Assembly: GCF_902167145.1 (NCBI RefSeq)
Contig: NC_050101.1
Coordinates: forward strand, 130,292,990-130,356,989
Reading direction: 5' to 3'
Length of the DNA stretch: 64,000 bases
Origin: Zea mays
Lineage: Eukaryota > Streptophyta > Magnoliopsida > Poales > Poaceae
The notes under the pieces are model-generated. The model worked only from the letters and a program-made list of their open reading frames with translations. It ran no database searches and was not told the origin of the DNA. Below are positions 44,551-53,077 of this stretch, in pieces; position 1 is the stretch's first letter, and each line of letters opens with the position of its first letter. The translations under genes and the position numbers were made by a program.

Positions 44551-44856
44551 GTCGCGCGCTTCGTCGTGGGACGATTCTTTTAATTTATATTTATCAATGT
44601 GCTCCGTCGCGCGCTTCGTCGCGCGACGATCCATTTTAATTTCAGGTTGTTTAATGTGTGACATCGCGCGTCCAGTCACGTGATGTTCCACTTTAAACTC
44701 AGTTCTGTTGACGTATGCCATCGTGCGTTTTGCCGCACGATGCTCAACGTCTCTTTATAATTAATGCAAGTGTCTCGTTGTGCGCTTGGTCGCGCGACGA
44801 GTCGTTGATTTCTTAATTCGATTTAAAGTGTTGTGTCGTACATCTCGCCGTGCGAC
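44551..44856 (+). repeat. Six-unit tandem array of hairpins in the LTR of C
   Basis: Units repeat about every 57 bases, each with two arms separated by a 6-nt loop. Hairpins lie at 44551-44572, 44606-44627, 44662-44685, 44719-44742, 44774-44801 and 44835-44856. The second (GTCGCGCG / CGCGCGAC) and fourth (CATCGTGCG / CGCACGATG) are perfect although their sequences differ. The fifth has an 11-bp stem with two G-T pairs. Between hairpins the sequence is AT-rich (TTTTAATTT-like). It lies between the GC-rich leader and the exon-like block, in what would be transcribed U5 or an intron. The 5' LTR lacks this part by truncation. Confidence 0.75.
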
Positions 44857-45138
44857 CTCTCCCTTTCATTCATCTTTATCTATCTATAATGATTAAACAG
44901 GAAAATATGACTTTACTTTATACCAAACGTAGTATCCAAATTAATGCCCTTCGGTTAAGCGAGTGGTTTAATTTATAATTATGTAACGTGATTGTTTCTC
45001 GACTGTCTTTTTCTCTTTCTTTCTTAACCGTAGTTGCGAGCCCGCGTGGAACGTTTGTTTACTTACTGCATTCTATTGTATGGTGTATTGTTATTTTGTA
45101 TTAAATGTGTGGATGTATGTATGTTTGCGCTCGCATAG

Positions 45139-45207
45139 AGAACGCTCTGGTTGAGGAGCTCGAAGAACTCGCCGGAGAAGCCCCTGAGCAGCAGTCGGTT
45201 GGTGGAG
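45139..45207 (+). other. Exon-like block in the LTR of C (69 nt)
   Basis: Flanked by CTCGCATAG upstream and GCAAGTGTCC downstream, a GC-type donor context (GGAG/GCAAGT). It is open in the phase reading NALVEELEELAGEAPEQQSV, with the same incoming and outgoing phase as the block in B. The matching acceptor is at 46194, giving a 987-nt gap. Coding status is unproven. Confidence 0.4.
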
Positions 45208-46538
45208 GCAAGTGTCCCTTGACCTATCTCTGTCCTATACATTCTTTAATTCACCTCCCGCATTACACATTTATACCTAAGGATTGACTAGGTTTTGTTA
45301 TCCATGTCCTTGTTACCTATCTGGGTTGGATAATTATTGCTTAGTCTTATGCTATTGCTCAACTCTAATCAATGAACATGATGAGAATTATCAATGATAC
45401 GCTGTTTTCCCTTCTTTTATTATGATGTTATACTTGTGGTCTTCAAGGGGGCTCGAGCGGTTTCTCGAGTGCCTCTCCGTAAGGACCTGTTCGTTGGATG
45501 ACCGCCCGGGAAAACAGTGCTACCATGAGGGTGGAATGGGGTGCCCTTAGCTGAATAATTAGAGGATCCGGGGTGTAGTTCGCTTAGCCGTCGTGCCGTC
45601 AATGGGGCTCGGTGTATGCGGCTCGCTCTGCCAAGTTTGGGTTCGCCCCTTGGGGAGGAGTGCGGTGCATTTAGGAAACCTATCGGGCGGCTACAGTCCT
45701 GGGGAATCTTTGTAAAGGCTACGTAGTGATGCCCTGCTGGGTCACCTTGGTAGTGATCAATGGAGAGTCATGATCTCCGGACAGAAAGGGAATCACGGCT
45801 TGTGGGTAAAGTGCACAACCTCTGCAGAGTGTATGAAAACTGATATATCAGCCGTGCTCGCGGTTATGAGCGGCCAAGGGAGCTCCAGTGATTAGCGGTA
45901 CTTGATCAGAGATGTTCGGATTGCAGGTGGCAATGAGACTGATGGTTCTTGGTATTGACTCTAGTAATGGTAAGTGGTACTCTTTCCGTTTGGAAAGGAG
46001 TACAGTTGGGTTAATAACGTGGGTTAATTCTAAAACTTTGCTTTCTCTACTAGTAATAATAATCTGACCAACTCAAAGCAACTGCTTGACTTACCCCCAC
46101 ATAAAGCTAGTCCACTACAGCCAAACAGGATACTTGCTGAGTATGTTGATGTGTACTCACCCTTGCTCTACACACCAAACCCCCCCATCCCCAGGTTGTC
46201 AGCATTGCAACCCCTGCTCAGGAGAGGATGAAGCCATGGAAGGAGACCACCAGGAGTTCCAAGATTACGACGAGTTTTAGGCGTGGGTTAGCGGCAACCC
46301 CCAGTCGGCTACCTGTGAAGGCCGCGTTTATCTACGTTTCTTTTCCGCACTTTGATTTATTGTAAAGACTATGTGGATGTCTCAGACCTATGATGTAATC
46401 GACTATTATTTCCCTTTTTAATACTATTTGAGCACTGTGTGATGATGTCCATGTTATGTAACTATTGTGTACGTGAATTGCTGATCCTGGCACGTACATG
46501 GTTCGCATTCGGTTTGCCTTCTAAAACCGGGTGTGACA

Positions 46539-47097
46539 TAACTAGAGCTAATTGAACTATGGTTGCCATCATCAACAGTTCTGCAAACTGAATGATATCG
46601 TTGTGAATGAGGCACTCCATAACTTGAATCTTTGGAGACATGGATATGCTCCAGCATCATATGTTCCACTTCCAGCGCCATATGCTCCAGCATGGCAAGC
46701 CCCAGCACCATATGCTCCAGCATCACCAACACCATTCTCGTCGCTACCATCATCGTCGTCTCCATCGTCCCCATGGCTATCATCGTCATCATCGTTGCCA
46801 CCATCACCTTTACTACTACTTTCTTCAGTGTCAAACTCTTCTTCCTCGTCATCAAATTTAACCCTTTCTCCTTTGCTTTCTAAGGGATAAAGTTTTGTTT
46901 TTCATCTTTTCGAGGTGTGTGTCACCAACTATTGCCTCAGCACATTCGTGCACATCGTTTGTGTCTTTATGTTGTTGGGTAATTGATGTAAACAACTTGT
47001 TAGGAATGAGTGTGTCACTATGAGATGAGTCATCATCCAATGTTGGAGGTGCATTGGATCTCCCTTTCTCCATCCAATCATGAGTGACTTTACTATG
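46539..47097 (-). other. Degraded acidic reading frame of unknown origin
   Basis: The minus strand has one frame (46858-47073) starting MEKGRSNAPPTLDDDSSHSD. Slightly further along there is an acidic Gly/Asp/Ala-rich stretch (EEEEFDTEESSS; GDGGNDDDDDSHGDD; repeated GAYGAG) in another phase over about 46640-46870. It could be the tail of a transposase (hAT or MULE proteins often have such tails) or an old host gene fragment. I do not recognise it. It flanks the right end of C, so it belongs to the sequence C inserted into or beside. Confidence 0.3.
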
Positions 47098-47899
47098 TGT
47101 AACACCACAAAGTCTTATTTTGGAATAAAGGAAATATTCTCCAAAGGTTTTGAGTTAAAATATATTTTTCATAAGAATTGTCTTAACTTTTGAAACTAAT
47201 TTTCCTAAAACAATGTTTTCTAATAAAAAGGGATAAATAAAGAAAGGATCCCAATGATAACTTTGTTCATTTGACAAATCATATATTCATAAACTTTTCT
47301 CTTAAGGATTTTATAAACTAGAGCTATCTTTTTTAAAATACATACTTTGTGTGTGTACATTTAAAAAGCATGTGCATAAATAAATGAGATGGTAAATAAT
47401 AACTAACATAAAATTATAATTTGCATGTTGGAGTTTTATTATGAATGTGCATATGAATTTGAATCATAAACCCAGATTTGAATTTGAATTTAAAATAGAA
47501 ATTTGAAAATCAAATAGAGTAAATAAAATGGGAGAAGAAAAAGATAAGGGGGGAACTCCTCACTTATGCCATTTTCCCATTCGCTCGGCTCAACTCCCTT
47601 TCTCTGCTCGGCCCAGCAGGAACCCAGCACCGACATGTGAGCCTTGGTGGTAGCCACACAGCCATTTTGGCGCGCATATCTCTCTGTCGCCGACCTATGG
47701 GGACCACGCTATCAGCCTAGTACTGTGTCGCAACATGAGGTCAACGTCTCATTGTCGTGTGGGCCATCCTGGACAGTCTCCCGCCCACATTCGCTGACAT
47801 GCGGGGTCCGCTTGTCATACGATCTTCTTCCCTGATTCCGCGTCGAGTTCGTTGCGATCTGGGGATCGGTCGTTACGGTTTCATGCATCCCCTGGTGCC

Positions 47900-47906
47900 T
47901 ATAAAA
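47900..47906 (+). promoter_or_regulatory. TATA box in LTR-like stretch G
   Basis: TATAAAA in GGTGCCTATAAAACCAATCCC, with a C-rich leader downstream as in other gypsy LTR promoters. Confidence 0.55.
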
Positions 47907-48033
47907 CCAATCCCCTCGACCGCCACCACCTACGCATCTACCGACAAGTTCGCTACCACCACCGAGAAACTATTGTCGTGTTTGAAGGGATCGTGCAGAG
48001 CAGCATGATGCCACCGTCGATGACCGCGAGAAC

Positions 48034-48568
48034 TAGAGATGGCAATGGGTACCCGCTACCCAAAACCTGGTGGGTTTTTGCTATATTAGGGTATGGGTTT
48101 GGGTCAATTTCTCTACCCATGAGTTTGTTAATGAGTTCAAATGAAACCCAACGGGTACGTGGGCATGAGTTTGTTCTTCCACTACCCATACCCGCAAACC
48201 CATGGGTTTTTAAAACCCGCCTTAAAATCAACATTACTTATAAATATGTCTCATAATATTATTAATTGAATACGTTCTAATTGAAATAAACTTCATGTAA
48301 CAATTTTTAGGCTAAAATTAGTTATCACTTGTTCCTTTTATGCTAGCTTATTAATGTATTGATTGTCATTTACATGATGAATTATTTTTTATGTTGATGT
48401 TAGTGGGTATGGGAAACCCGTTGGGTACCCGAAACCCGCATGGGTATGGGTTTGGGCAAAATTTTATACCCATCACGGGTATGAGTTTTTTAGCGGGCGT
48501 ATTTTTTCTTCGCGGGTACGGGTTTGGGCAAGTAATACCCAGCGGGTTTTTACCCATTGCCATCTCTA
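48034..48568. mobile_element. Non-autonomous hAT-type element 1 (535 bp)
   Basis: Terminal inverted repeats TAGAGATGGCAATGGGTA at the left end and its complement TACCCATTGCCATCTCTA at the right end (18 bp perfect), flanked by the 8-bp duplication GCGAGAAC (48026-48033 and 48569-48576). An 8-bp duplication is diagnostic of hAT transposition. Inside are many copies of GGGTATGGGTTTGGG-like and ACCCGCTACCC-like subterminal repeats in both orientations, and an AT-rich core. No transposase is encoded, so it relies on one made elsewhere. Confidence 0.88.
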
Positions 48569-48666
48569 GCGAGAACGTCGCTAGTTCATCTTAGACGGGT
48601 CATCCAGGAGCTTCTTTGAGGCCCAAAAAGTTCAAAGGAAGTTTTACTCACGCTCGGGCCCCTTGA

Positions 48667-49617
48667 TAGGGATGGCAATAGGTCGGGTTCAGATCGGGTA
48701 TGGTAAATATCCGCCCGCGACAATACCCGCGGGTATTACTCGTACCCGCCCGTGACTATACCCGCGGGTAGGATTTTGTAACCGTGCCCGTACCCATCGG
48801 GTATCGGGCGGGTATCGAATACCCGCGGGTATAATTACACTCCACTGTTGGGCATGAACTTGGACTGTTGGGCAGCAAAAAAACAAAAATAGCAAGGATC
48901 AATCTTGGACATGAACCCGGTCCGTCCAACTCGCTCGCTCGCTCAATCCACTGGTGATGGGGATCCCCCTGGTGTGCTACTGCCTCGCCGTGCCCAAGCC
49001 GGTATCGCCTTCTGCAGGCTGCTCAGCGCCACCAAGGACGCTGCCCTGCTAATGCTGGCCATCGTGGGGCTGTGCCGCTTGCCGCCCGACGACGCGGACG
49101 CCGGCCACCAGCACCAGCAGCCCGGCGAGGTGAAGACCCGTCTCCCCACCGTGGAGTACGGCCAGCTCCTGGCCGAGCACGAGCAGCAGTCCGACGACCA
49201 CGGCTGTGACGGGGATGCCGTGTCCGCGTTGTAGAGGAACTATGGAGATGGAGCCATGGAGGTCGCGCTCGGCGGGTTGCTAATTTGCTATTGCTACTGG
49301 CGGCTGGTGGTGGCCGGCTGAGAGGCTGAGAGAGACGATGAGATGAGACCGTGACTCCGTGAGCGTGAGAGACTAGGGTTATTGGGTGAATAAAGATGGA
49401 CCATTGGGCCAGTTTCTGGTGGACTCAAAATACATGTGTATTTAATTTCGGATATCCGCCAGGACTCGCAGGTGAAAGATAAAACCCGTACCCGACCCGA
49501 TTTTATCACGGGTCGGGTATGGGTGAGATCCGCGGGTTAAATTTTGTACCCGAACCCGAATCCGTCGGGTCGGATATCCGTGGATACCCAAACCCGCGGG
49601 TAAAATTGTCATCCCTA
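48667..49617. mobile_element. Non-autonomous hAT-type element 2 (951 bp) with internal cargo
   Basis: The left end is TAGGGATGGCAATAGG and the right end, read inward on the other strand, TAGGGATGACAATTTT. The flanking 8-mers are CCCCTTGA (48659-48666) and CCCTTTGA (49618-49625), a target duplication with one change. Subterminal TACCCGCGGGTA-type palindromes occur at both ends. The middle (about 48840-49440) differs in composition and holds a GC-rich open frame. No transposase. Its termini are related to those of element 1 but distinct. Confidence 0.83.
48905..49234 (+). pseudogene. Captured host gene fragment in hAT element 2 (RING-H2-like upstream region?)
   Basis: An open frame of 109 codons with a hydrophobic segment (TKDAALLMLAIVGLCRLPPD), then KTRLPTVEYGQLLAEHEQQ and an acidic end before a TAG. 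An LPxVxYxxLL segment after a hydrophobic stretch is what I recall of the region upstream of the RING domain in plant BRH1/RHA-type RING-H2 proteins. No RING cysteines or histidines follow; the frame stops where the RING would start. The high GC content, unlike the AT/palindromic ends of the transposon, supports capture of host coding sequence. The identification is from memory and tentative. Confidence 0.4.
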
Positions 49618-50346
49618 CCCTTTGAGGAACGAGAATTCCTCGCCGGAGATGCAGGTCCGCCGCGAAGTTACCCCCGTGTTTACCGCGAAGTTACCCCCCG
49701 GTAAGTCTCTTCTATCAGGTCCGCAGTGGTTTCCACATTGCACAACAGCTTGTGGTGTGGAGGTATGGTGCACTGGGCGCTGATTTGTCTCGCGCCGACG
49801 ATGCGTCGTCGTCCGTAGTGGGCGGTGCCGCCGTCTGGCCAACCGTGGGGAAGGTGGCACACATGTGTCGTTGGATCAGGATCTTACGGTGAGCATGTGT
49901 CCAGGTTACGGCTGTCACGTGATCAAATCTGGACCGTCCATCCGATAGAAAGCGACCCGGATTAGAATAGGAGCATATCGTTTAAGTCTATTAAACCATG
50001 TCCATCGGTCGGCCAGAAATTCCCCATTCCCCTTCGGCCTTGCACATTTGCCAAAGAGACCCCGAGCAATACACTAAATAACTTGCCATCTGAACATTTT
50101 GGTTTTTAGCACCAATAGGTCCTAGAATTTAAAAATTAGACCCTGAATTTAATTTCTAGGAAATGATAAAATAAATTCAGAAATTGATTTTTAGTATGAG
50201 AATAAATCTAGAAACTTGCAAAAATCATATCTCAATCGTTTTAACTCTGAATTTAGTAGTTCTCGAACCTATGGTTTTGTCTCGACGCGTAGAATGTTAT
50301 TACCCTGTTTGTTCTCATGTTTTAGTGTAATTTTATTATATCCATT

Positions 50347-51716
50347 TGTCGGCGTTTCGGACCCGCGAGGACCGTCAACCGACTAGTGAATTTGTCGCTG
50401 TGTGCCCCTGCCCAGATGGGTTGATGCAAGATGGAACACAAGCGGGAGGGAATGAGGCTTATATTATCTTGCACCGGGGTGCTCGTAGTAGGGGTTACAA
50501 GCATCACGAGAGAGAGAGAGATAGAGAGAGCGAGTGCGAGAGAGAGAGAGGGTTTGGCCTTGAGGTGAGCTGCCTGAGATAGCCTCCTCCGCGTCTCTCC
50601 TACTCTGCCTGCCTCTCTTTGCTCGTCTCCTCCCTGCGTGCGTGCCCCATGCCTTAGGAAGGCCCTGGACGTCCCCTTTTATAGATACAAGGAGATGGCC
50701 TAGCTGTACAATAGGGGTGTAGCTATATGCTAATGTGGCGGAGAAGTGCCTTGAGCCCTATACATGCGCTAACGTGGCCGTCGGAGAAGTGCCTTGAGCC
50801 CTGTAGAAGCGCAGCTGGCGGTGCGCCATGGACCCTGCTGACGTTTCCTTGCTTCCGTAAGGAGCTGAGAGCCATCGACGTCATGGTCGCACGCGGGGAA
50901 CCATCATTACCTGCTATCGGAGTAGTTTGATGTGACTCCGGTCTTGTTCCTTCGTAGCGAAGGGTGGCTAGCTAGCGGTAGGGCAATGATGTATCCCCTG
51001 TAGCGTAGTCGGTCCGAGGCCGAGGTCGGGCGAGGCGGAGACTTCTCCTGAGGCCGAGGTTGAGGTTGGGCGAGGATGTGACTCCTCCCGAGGCCGAGGC
51101 TGTGGCCGAGGCCCGAGGTTGGGCGAGACGGGGACCTTCCCCCGAGGCCGAGGCCTGGGGTCGGGCGAGGCAGAGACCTTCCCTGAGGCTGGGGCCAAGG
51201 CCAGAGGTCGGGCGAGGCTAAACTCGGGGGAGGTCGAGATCTGCTGTCGTCAATTTTACCCTGGTGGTTGGCATAGTAGCCGGAGCGGGGCGAACAGTGC
51301 TGTTTTCCTGTCAGAACGGTCAGTGAAAGGGTGAAGTTACTGCGATCACTTTGACCTTGCCGACTGAGGTGCGCGTGTCAGGATAAGGTGTCAAGCGATC
51401 CCCGCATTGAATGCGCATGCGATACGGTCGGTTGGTAAGGCGGTCTGGCCAAGGTCGCTGCACGACAAAGTTCGCCCGAGCTTAGCCTCGGGTGAGACGG
51501 GGGTGCATCTGCCGACTGAGGGGACCCTCGGGCGAGGTGTGAATCCATCCGGGACTACCGTCCTTGCCCGAGGCTGGTTTCGGATGAGGTCGTGTCCCTT
51601 GGTAGACGAGGCCTTGACTTGAACCCCGCTTTATCAGCTATTTATGGTATGTTCTGAAGATGTTTTCCAGCCGTGTTTAGGAGCATTGGGGGTACCCCTA
51701 ATTACGGTACCCGACA
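50347..51716 (-). repeat. 3' LTR of F (left LTR)
   Basis: Read on the minus strand it starts TGTCGGGTACCGTAATTAGG at 51716 and ends with the complement of TGTCGGCGTTTCGG, 1,370 bp. Minus-strand TATA box TATAAAAGGGG with the core at 50677-50683. A GA microsatellite lies at about 50511-50549, and GAGGCCGAGG/GGGCGAGG degenerate tandem repeats at about 51010-51230. The left-flank 5-mer is CCATT; the right copy is outside the window. Confidence 0.85.
50677..50683 (-). promoter_or_regulatory. TATA box in the LTR of F
   Basis: Minus-strand TATAAAA followed by GGGGACG, placed about 330 bp before the LTR end in the retrotransposon orientation. Confidence 0.65.
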
Positions 51717-51730
51717 GTAGCCCCCGAGCC
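51717..51730 (-). other. Polypurine tract of F
   Basis: Minus-strand GGCTCGGGGGCTAC immediately before the TGTCGGG start of the 3' LTR. Similar CTCGGGGGCTAC copies recur at about 51846-51857 and 52031-52042, so the tract is multiplied. Confidence 0.65.
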
Positions 51731-52930
51731 TCAAAGGGAGTGCGGGCACTCGCTTGGAGGTTCTGCCGGATTTTTGCAAGGGGACTGGCCCTTCTCGATT
51801 GTATTTTGTTCCGATAGATGCGCACGAGCGCACCCGTCGGGTGTAGCCCCCGAGGCCTCGGAGGAGTGGTTTGACTCCTCTGAGGTCTTAATTCTTTTTG
51901 TGATGCCTCGGTCGGCCTTGTTGTTCCCTCATGCGGCCTGGTTGTAGCCCGGGTGCACGGTCAGGCTCCAAGTTTTTACGCTGGTTTGTTGATGTGGTCA
52001 ACAGTTTGGTCATAGCCTGGTGCAAGAGCAGCCCCCGAGCCTCTGCACGGAGCGAGAGGATGATCAAGGACCGTCTTGACTTTTATTGTACACCCCTTCG
52101 TCGCCTTTCTGCAAGGAGGAAGGGGGAGGAAAGCGCCATGTTACCTTCGGAGGGCACCAAACATGGTGTTTCCAGTGAGTTGCTAGCGGGTGATCCGAGT
52201 GGACGCTCGAGCCCCGTTCGATAAGGGTCGGCTAGTGGCCCAGAGACGTGCTCCAAAAGTACCTGCGGGTGATTTGCTGGACCCGGACCCATTCGATAGG
52301 GTCCGAGGGCTCGGTGCCTCCCTCCGGTGGGATTCCATTACAAATCGTTCCCTCGGGTCTCGGAAATGTCCTAGGGTACCTCGGGAGCGTAGCTCGAGCC
52401 TCGGCCATGTAACGGACGTACCCAGGGTCATTCCTGACTCTGCGTGCTCTGGGGCGGCTATCGAACCCTTCCAAGGGGCCAGCCTTAGAACCCCTGATCA
52501 GTAATGGGCTCGGAGCCCAAGTGCTATGGGGCGGTTGCCGAACCCCGGAGGGCGCAACCTTCGAACCCCTGATCAGTAGGAGGGCTCGGGGCCCGTTTCC
52601 TTCGTTGAGAAGGATCCTTTTCGGAATATCCCCTTTCTCGGTCCCTGTGGCAAGAGAGAGAGAGAGAGGAAAAGGAAAAGGATATGAATTTAAATAATGT
52701 GGTGCACCTTTTTTGACGCGGTCATCATGACGGAGGTGAAACGGCGCCCGCTTCGCCTGCCGGAGGTGTCGCTTGCCCTGTCAAGGAGTTAATGCGACGG
52801 GACGGGCGATTCGCGGGGCATCTGTTGCGCGTGCGCGAGTCGTTCGAGGAACAGAAAAACTGTTTCACCTTCGAGTTTGAATTTCACAACGGGGTCGGGC
52901 GAAGTTTTGGGTGGATCTCGCCCCGGCATT
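51731..52930. other. Upstream region of the antisense gene in F
   Basis: About 1.2 kb with no gene. It holds repeated blocks such as GAACCCCTGATCAGTA (about 52489 and 52564) with CTCGG(A/G)GCCC nearby, and a GA run at about 52654. It probably contains the promoter of the plus-strand gene that follows. Confidence 0.45.
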
Positions 52931-52936
52931 TATATA
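52931..52936 (+). promoter_or_regulatory. TATA box of the antisense gene in F
   Basis: TTTATATACCC about 145 bp upstream of the ATG at 53078, with a C/T-rich leader between. Position and form fit a plant core promoter. Confidence 0.6.
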
Positions 52937-53077
52937 CCCAGAAGAGGGGCCGGTGGTGGTTCTTTACCCTACCATTTGCGCTTGCCTTCTGCTTTGGTTT
53001 TCGCAACCTAAGAGAATAGCCAGAGAAAAGGAAACCGCGCACCTCATCCCTTCCGACTCCACCACCTCCATTCGGCG

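Larger units (their letters stand above)
12379..46538 (+). mobile_element. Chromodomain gypsy retrotransposon C, left-truncated, hosting element B
   Basis: The remaining parts are the last 852 bp of the 5' LTR (12379-13230), an internal region (13231-19400), and a 3' LTR split by B into 19401-20635 and 44343-46538. The internal region has a primer-binding site, an accessory ORF, gag, pol in gypsy order (RT, RNase H, integrase) with a C-terminal chromodomain, and a polypurine tract before the 3' LTR. Long LTRs and the chromodomain suggest the Tekay/Del chromovirus group. It carries many nonsense codons and several frameshifts and is the oldest member of this nest. No target duplication can be tested because the left end is lost. 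Confidence 0.88.
44343..46538 (+). repeat. 3' LTR of C, second part
   Basis: It resumes the GC-rich leader after B, then holds a six-unit hairpin array (44551-44856), an exon-like block (45139-45207), a hairpin GCTGAGTA/TACTCACC (46136-46161), a C-rich acceptor-like tract with AG at 46193-46194, and a small frame ending TAG about 46280. It ends GGGTGTGACA at 46538. The last 850 bp match the 5' LTR remnant (12379-13230). Confidence 0.88.
47098..50346 (+). repeat. Gypsy LTR-like stretch G, interrupted by two hAT elements and by F
   Basis: It starts TGTAACACCACAAAG like the LTRs of B and C. After an AT-rich 450 bp it turns GC-rich with a TATA box (47900-47906) followed by a leader. Two DNA transposons (48034-48568, 48667-49617) interrupt the leader. 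An AT-rich stretch with no ORF (50060-50346) follows until element F. No LTR end, primer site or gag is seen, so it is a truncated or split LTR; the family is not identified. Confidence 0.5.

Noticed and set aside
50511..50549. GA microsatellite as a possible regulatory site
   Set aside because: It is a simple repeat in the LTR of F with no further signal.
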